From the NCBI RefSeq assembly GCF_014269025.2, contig NZ_CP077094.1:4558501-4622500 (forward strand): a stretch of 64,000 nt of DNA. Direction: 5' to 3'. This document shows, in pieces, positions 59,901 through 64,000 of the stretch; the stretch's first letter is position 1; the number at the start of each line of letters is the position of its first letter. Below the pieces are notes generated by a model. The model did not search any database, was not told where the DNA came from, and saw only the letters and a program-made list of their open reading frames with translations. Source of the stretch: Pseudomonas promysalinigenes (lineage in GTDB: Bacteria; Pseudomonadota; Gammaproteobacteria; Pseudomonadales; Pseudomonadaceae). Position numbers and translations under genes: made by a program.

Positions 59901-61782
59901 GCATGACCCCGGCCATGGCGGCACTGCCCTTGAGCGTGTGCAAGGCGCGCTGCAGGCTGTCACTGACTTCGCGGTCAGCACCCTCCCCCCCTTGCAGGAA
60001 GGCCTCGAGGTCGGCCAAATGCCCTTGTGCCTCGTTGCGGAAAATATCCAGCAGCTGCGGATCGAGGCCATCCACCGCAGCACTGGCCGGTGCGTCATTC
60101 TCGGCAAGAGCGTGCAGGTGGCTCGCCAGCTGTTCGACCTCGGTCAACTGTGGCAGTTGGCCGGCGGCGAAGTCGGCCAGCAGATCCGGCAAGTGAACGA
60201 ACACCTGCTGCAGCGCCACGGCGCCCTCCGGGCTCAAGGCGATACGCCCTTCCAGCACGCGATTGAGCAGGTGCTCCCCGCCCCACGCCAGCTCGGCTAC
60301 CGCCTCGGCATGCACCATACGGCCGCTGCCCTTAAGCGTGTGCAGGTCGCGGCGCACCTCGATCAGGGCGTCGCGCAGGCTATTGTCGGCACGCCAGCGC
60401 AACCAGTGCCGCTCGATTTCCGGCAACAACTCACTGGCTTCTTCGAGGAACACCTCACGCAATTCGTCATCGATGCCATCACTGCCGTCATGGATTTCGA
60501 AACGGTCGGCATGGGTGCATTGCACGCCCAGCGCGGTGAGGCTGGTGCAGGCCATGTCCAGGAAAGGCTGGGCATCGGCCAGCGGGTCTGCGACCCGCCA
60601 TTGCAAGTAGCATTCAGCGGCACTGAGTGCCTGCGCCAAGTGGTTCAGTTCGGGCTCTGGCGGCTCGGTCTCCAGGTGCTGAAGCCAACTTTGCACATAA
60701 CTCGCGCAACCTGCCAACACCTCAGCGGCGGCCGGCAGCATCAACATCGCCAGCGCCCCACGCACCTGCTGCAAAAGCCCTGGCAGCGGCTGCAAGCGCT
60801 GCTTTGGCCAGCCAGACTCGAGGCAATCGCCGATCAGGTCCTTGGCCTGCTGCAACACCGAAAGCGACTCGGTCAGCACCAATTGGCGAATCTCTGCCAG
60901 ATCGGAACCCGGCAGGCCGCCCGGTGCCCCATCTTCCTGAGGCAGCACCATGCCGTTGAGGGTGGCTTCCACATACAACAGAGCACCAGCCACATCCATC
61001 AATACCGCGTCATCCACGGCTCGCTCGCCCTGGGCCAACGCCTGCAGCGCCAGCACCTGGTCGATGATCACCCGGCGTGGTTGCTGGAAGCCCAGCACCG
61101 CCAAGGTATCAGCCACGTGGCGCAAGGGTGCGAGCAGGGTTTCCAGTTCTTCGCTGTGCTGGCGGTCGCCACGCACGAACTGGTCAAGGCGTTCCTTGAT
61201 CCGCACCAGGTCATCACACAAGGCCGTGACCACCGAGCGCAAGGCATCGCGCCCAGGCCCAGCCTGCAACTGCTCTCGCCAGTTACCCAGCGACAGGTCC
61301 AGGTTGGCCAGGTCATCGGAACCGGCAAAACGCTGCGCCGCACCGCTGATCAGGCTGGCTTGGGCCAGGGGTTCGACACCACGGCAAGCGCGCAGCTGAT
61401 TGAGCAATGGCAGCATCACCAATGGCAGATCATGGCGCGCACCGCGCAACCGTTCCAAGTACGAGGGCAATTGCTCAAGCCCCCGAAACAACGGCCCCAG
61501 GCAGTCCCCGCGAGGGCTGACCTGGCCATCGGCCAAAGCTTTGGCCAGTAATTCCAGCTCTTCGGCCAGGCGCGTGGCACCGCGCAGTTCGAGCATGCGC
61601 AGGCAGCCGTGCACCTGATGCAGGTTATCCACGACGAACGCGAGTATCGACAGGTCATCGGTCTGCCCGGCAAAACGCTCCAGGGCCTGACGTGCCTGGC
61701 TCAAGCAATCGAAGATGGCGGCGCGGGTCCAGGCCAGGGCCACGGTATCTTGGCGCTCGGGGCTTACAGCGGCAGAAGCCAT
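56893..61782 (-). CDS. chpA: ChpA-type hybrid histidine kinase of the Pil-Chp system
   Basis: A 1629-residue CheA-like kinase. Order: a degenerate N-terminal Hpt/FimL-like domain (NLHQVHGC at about 52); Hpt domains with phospho-His in DLHTLKGSGRMV (about 480), ALHTLKGSAAMA (about 612) and DLHTLKGGARMV (about 910); dimerisation and ATPase with HMLRNAVDHGLE (about 1205) and DDGAGVP, GRGLGMDVV; CheW-like domain (VHVGEEQYAIPLNTIEGI, about 1345); C-terminal REC (MVVDDSVTVRKV, DIEMPRMDG, about 1505-1625). It controls type IV pili/twitching and cAMP in P. aeruginosa, whose ChpA is longer (about 2470) with more Hpt-type domains. Confidence 0.9.
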   Translation of the reverse strand: MASAAVSPERQDTVALAWTRAAIFDCLSQARQALERFAGQTDDLSILAFVVDNLHQVHGCLRMLELRGATRLAEELELLAKALADGQVSPRGDCLGPLFRGLEQLPSYLERLRGARHDLPLVMLPLLNQLRACRGVEPLAQASLISGAAQRFAGSDDLANLDLSLGNWREQLQAGPGRDALRSVVTALCDDLVRIKERLDQFVRGDRQHSEELETLLAPLRHVADTLAVLGFQQPRRVIIDQVLALQALAQGERAVDDAVLMDVAGALLYVEATLNGMVLPQEDGAPGGLPGSDLAEIRQLVLTESLSVLQQAKDLIGDCLESGWPKQRLQPLPGLLQQVRGALAMLMLPAAAEVLAGCASYVQSWLQHLETEPPEPELNHLAQALSAAECYLQWRVADPLADAQPFLDMACTSLTALGVQCTHADRFEIHDGSDGIDDELREVFLEEASELLPEIERHWLRWRADNSLRDALIEVRRDLHTLKGSGRMVHAEAVAELAWGGEHLLNRVLEGRIALSPEGAVALQQVFVHLPDLLADFAAGQLPQLTEVEQLASHLHALAENDAPASAAVDGLDPQLLDIFRNEAQGHLADLEAFLQGGEGADREVSDSLQRALHTLKGSAAMAGVMPIAELATAFDRLVREYRGHQLPLQGQELHWLQTAHGLFVQGLAQLGSSPLAAIAGAAQLIEQVGEAVDLRLASLHAEPHPSRPGKRDPQQVASFLAQAMDIVLDAESLLSRWQQQPGQREPLETLLDELTTLGHAAHLADLWQMDAVCEALLDVYGAVEEGSLGASPRLFAVAQQTHEALLDMLDQVAAGQQASPRPECVDALRELLDGALAADATGLVSAEAVTPLPGSLEQDEEPDSPGDKELLEVFLEESSDIVESAAAALARWQADPRNSAEVENLLRDLHTLKGGARMVEISAIGDLAHELEFLYELLAAGRLPPSAALFALLQNCHDRLAHMLDAVRLGQPLHAATALIDYIRNFSSAALTDSAAGQALADTAPSDMPAAAPERAPGDMVKVDAELLDDLGNLAGEHSVIRGRIEQQVNDAQFALNEMETTLERMRDQLLRLDIETQGRVSSRQAFEGDAYEDFDPLEMDRHSQLQQLSRALFESASDLLDLKETLTQRAQESYSLLQQQARVNSQLQEGLTATLMVPFERLVPRLQRVVRQVASELDKQVDLVVGNAEGELDRSVLERMVAPLEHMLRNAVDHGLEAREVRLAAGKPEQGTIHLNLLHEGADIVIEMTDDGAGVPLEAVRRKAIKRGLLDPQAQLSDHEILQFILRPGFSTAEKITQISGRGLGMDVVHEEVKQLGGSMSIESAQGKGARFLIRLPFTVSINRALMVHVGEEQYAIPLNTIEGIVRVPPAELAACYQADTPRYVYAGHDYELRYLGELLQGLPRPVLLGQSVPLPLLLVHSQTQSFAIQVDSLSPSREIVVKSLGPQFAAVAGLSGATLLGDGRVVLILDLLGQLRGQQRRLARLPAGSGVQRTLFEPAAQRPTLVMVVDDSVTVRKVTSRLLERHGMSVLTAKDGVDAMALLQEHRPDVVLLDIEMPRMDGFEVATRIRRDERLKALPIIMITSRTGQKHRDRAMAIGVNDYLGKPYQESVLLQSIAHWSQNHA

Positions 61783-61791
61783 GGGCTTTCC

Positions 61792-63852
61792 TCAGCGTTG
61801 CTCGGCAGGAGCCGGCAGGGTGAACCCGGAGACCGAGCGGCGCATCTCACTGGCCATTCGCGCCAAGTGGCGGATGCTGTCGGCAGTGGCTCCGGAACCG
61901 GCTGAAGTCTGCGCGGTGATCTGTTGGATCACCGCCATGGTGTGGGAAATCTGCCCGGCAGAGGAGGTTTGCAACTGGGCGGCGTCGGAGATGCTGTGGA
62001 TAAGCTCGGCAAGGTTCTGCGACACGCCTTCGATCTCAGCCAACGCTACCCCGGCATCCTGGGCCAGCCGGGCACCGCGCACCACTTCGGCGGTGGTCTG
62101 CTCCATGGAAATCACGGCTTCATTGGTGTCCGCCTGGATGGTCCGCACCAGCGCCTCGATCTGCCGGGTCGCCGAGGACGATCGCTCGGCCAGGCGCTGC
62201 ACCTCGTCGGCCACCACGGCAAAGCCGCGGCCGGCTTCGCCCGCCAGGGACGCTTGAATGGCGGCGTTGAGGGCCAGGATATTGGTTTGATCGGCAATAT
62301 CGTCGATCAGGCTGACGATATCGCCGATTTCCTGGGAAGATTCGCCCAGACGCTTGATTCGCTTGGCAGTGTCCTGGATCTGTTCACGGATGTTGTTCAT
62401 GCCATCGATAGTGTTGTGTACCACCTCGTTGCCCTTGTTGGCGATGGCCACCGAACGCTCGGCAACTTTGGCCGATTCATACGCGTGAGCAGAAACCCTG
62501 TCGATCGATTCGACCATGTCGCCAACCGCCTCGGAAGCCTCGCTGATCTGCTCGGCCTGGTGCTCCGAAGCCTTGGCCAGCTGCCGTGCGGTGTTCTGCG
62601 TGTCCTGCACGGCAGCTGCCACCTGCTCGGCACTGTGGTTGATGGTGGCCACCAGGTCGCGCAACTGGTCGACCGAGTAGTTGATCGAGTCGGCGATGGC
62701 GCCAGTGAAGTCTTCGGTCACCGACACCGTAACCGTCAGATCGCCGTCGGCCAGCTCTTCGATTTCATCCAGCAGACGCATGATCGCTTGCTGGTTACGC
62801 TCATTCTTCTCAGCGGTTTCCTGCAACTGGCGATGGGTAGTGCGGACCATCACCAGGCCGATCAGGATGATCGAAGCCAAGGCCAGCAGGCCCAGTGCGT
62901 ACCCCCCGACGGTGTCGAGGGTGCGGCCACTGGCGAGGTTCTCGAACCCGTTGGCCAGGTGCGAGGCTTCGTCGAGCAAGGTCTGTGACAGGCTGAAGAT
63001 GTTTCCGGCCGCTTCGCGAACGCGAAACAGCTCCGGCGAAGTTTCGAGGATTTCATCCACCGAACCTGCCACGAACTGGAACAATTCGGCGATCTCCGCC
63101 AGGCGAGCACGGGCGTCGGTGTCTTCCACGCGGGTTACCTGGATGACCGGGTTGCCGCCGAGCATGCCTTCGAGCACTTGGCCGAAGCGGCTGGCGTCGC
63201 GGCCAAAGGCATCGGCAGCCTGCGCCGCCGTTTCATCGCCAGCCAGTACCGTGTTGACCGAACCAAGGATGCGTTCGGCCAGCAGCAACTGGCGTTGAGC
63301 CACCACCACCTGATTGGCCGGCGCGCCGCTCTGGAGCAGGATTTCCACCACCTTCTCGTACTCGACCTGCAGTTGCGGCACGGTCTCGGCCAGGGTCGCA
63401 GCCACCTGGTGCAAAGACAGCACGGTCTGCTCGCTGGCCAGAATGGTATCGGTGTTCTTGCGCAGGTTTTCCCAGTCCTGGCGCACCGCCTCCATTTCAT
63501 CGCGCACCGCCGCAGGCGCAGCAGGCAGGCCGGTAGACTTGTCACCCTCGCGCAGGTAGCTCCAACGCTGTTCGAAATCGTTGCGCGCATCAGACAACAG
63601 CTTGAACGCCAGGGCCTTGCCCGCTGCCGCCTCGGTGGCATTCTTGGCGATCCGCTGGGACAACACGCGCAGCTCGCCGGCATGGCCGATGTACTGCTTG
63701 TCGTGGTTGGCCTGGGTATTGAGGTAAGCGAAGTTGGCGAACAGCAGAATGATCGACAGAATAAGGATCACGAACAGCACGGTGATCTGCACGATGCTGC
63801 GCGTGCGTGGGGTCATGCTGGCGGGGGCGACTGGGGTGGCCGGCTTGTTCAC
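61792..63852 (-). CDS. pilJ: Methyl-accepting protein PilJ
   Basis: A 686-residue chemoreceptor of the Pil-Chp system. Helix 1 at about 20-42, a long periplasmic part with PilJ-type modules ([20 protein letters not shown]), helix 2 at about 320-342, a HAMP-like linker, then the cytoplasmic signalling hairpin [18 protein letters not shown]. It passes pilus-linked surface signals to ChpA. The start is GTG 63852. It is followed nine bases later by chpA, with no pilK in between, unlike P. aeruginosa. Confidence 0.92.
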   Translation of the reverse strand: MNKPATPVAPASMTPRTRSIVQITVLFVILILSIILLFANFAYLNTQANHDKQYIGHAGELRVLSQRIAKNATEAAAGKALAFKLLSDARNDFEQRWSYLREGDKSTGLPAAPAAVRDEMEAVRQDWENLRKNTDTILASEQTVLSLHQVAATLAETVPQLQVEYEKVVEILLQSGAPANQVVVAQRQLLLAERILGSVNTVLAGDETAAQAADAFGRDASRFGQVLEGMLGGNPVIQVTRVEDTDARARLAEIAELFQFVAGSVDEILETSPELFRVREAAGNIFSLSQTLLDEASHLANGFENLASGRTLDTVGGYALGLLALASIILIGLVMVRTTHRQLQETAEKNERNQQAIMRLLDEIEELADGDLTVTVSVTEDFTGAIADSINYSVDQLRDLVATINHSAEQVAAAVQDTQNTARQLAKASEHQAEQISEASEAVGDMVESIDRVSAHAYESAKVAERSVAIANKGNEVVHNTIDGMNNIREQIQDTAKRIKRLGESSQEIGDIVSLIDDIADQTNILALNAAIQASLAGEAGRGFAVVADEVQRLAERSSSATRQIEALVRTIQADTNEAVISMEQTTAEVVRGARLAQDAGVALAEIEGVSQNLAELIHSISDAAQLQTSSAGQISHTMAVIQQITAQTSAGSGATADSIRHLARMASEMRRSVSGFTLPAPAEQR

Positions 63853-63863
63853 GTTCGAAAGTC

Positions 63864-64000
63864 CTATAGCGCCACGTCAAGAAAGCCCGGCGCCTGGGCC
63901 AGGGCGAAGGGGCTGAAGATTGCCCAGTTGCGCTCGCGCGCGAAGTGCCCCTGCACGTAGCGGGCAGCGGCCCGCAGTAGCGGCTGTGGTGGCGACAGCT
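63864..64000 (-). CDS. pilI: PilI, C-terminal end only (runs off the window)
   Basis: Read leftward from the window edge, 44 codons end at TAG 63866-63864, giving [17 protein letters not shown] and APGFLDVAL, the C-terminus of the CheW-like adaptor PilI, which links PilJ to ChpA. It lies 11 bp before pilJ in the same direction, the expected pilI-pilJ order. The 5' part is outside the window. Confidence 0.8.
   Translation of the reverse strand, partial: LSPPQPLLRAAARYVQGHFARERNWAIFSPFALAQAPGFLDVAL

Noticed and set aside
59842..61551. A 569-codon plus-strand frame inside chpA
   Set aside because: Antisense to Hpt-domain coding sequence; no domain and no ribosome binding site.

Overview
The window is a GC-rich, densely packed bacterial chromosome segment. 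It very probably comes from the Pseudomonas putida group (Gammaproteobacteria). The pointers are a trifunctional PutA of 1317 residues with an N-terminal DNA-binding domain, a CfcR-type REC-PAS-GGDEF-EAL response regulator beside fba, an S-adenosylhomocysteine (SAH) riboswitch in front of ahcY-metF, the Chp/Pil chemosensory genes, an RhlE2-type helicase, and many REP elements with the GCGGGTAAACCCGC core. No rRNA, tRNA, CRISPR array, IS element or complete prophage was seen.

Layout. 0-5 kb: a carbamoyltransferase, rlmJ, a small unknown protein and the proline permease putP. 4.7-9.1 kb: the put control region with seven GTTGCA hexamers, then putA. 9.1-10.7 kb: an AT-richer patch bounded by two near-identical 68-bp repeats and carrying unrecognised genes; this is the clearest accessory segment. 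10.8-21.9 kb: an acyl-CoA dehydrogenase with a TldD/TldE-like pair, an MFS exporter, dbpA, a BaiN-like flavoprotein and a YccS-like membrane protein. 22-26 kb: a periplasmic binding protein, a winged-helix protein, a YgjP-type metallopeptidase and cfcR. 26-32.3 kb: a central-carbon cluster read leftward (tktA, epd, pgk, small lipoprotein, MliC-type lysozyme inhibitor, fba).

32.4-45.3 kb holds two methyl-cycle loci. The first is an ArsR-methyltransferase fusion regulator (SahR-like) followed by metK. The second is ahcY-metF behind an SAH riboswitch. Between them lie ligB, a DUF1090 protein, a cytochrome c'-like lipoprotein, mltA, a MAPEG protein, an EamA transporter, a small exported 11-mer-repeat protein, a Na+/H+ antiporter and a thioesterase. 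Together MetK, AhcY and MetF make SAM, clear SAH and regenerate methyl groups.

45.3-56.4 kb: a glycosyltransferase-like protein, a second orphan binding protein, rhlE2, a REP cluster, yceI and cytochrome b561, a flavin amine oxidase with a histone-H1-like tail, bioA, rsmE, a hemolysin-III family protein and a stand-alone L7/L12 C-terminal-domain protein. 56.4-64 kb: the Chp chemosensory operon read leftward (pilI end, pilJ, chpA, chpC), without pilK or chpB.

Most of the window is ordinary core genome. The items most worth a second look are the repeat-bounded patch at 9.1-10.7 kb, the SahR-like locus with its perfect palindrome and apparently leaderless start, the L7/L12-like protein, the 11-mer-repeat protein and the amine oxidase tail. 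All functional calls come from reading motifs by eye; no database search was run.
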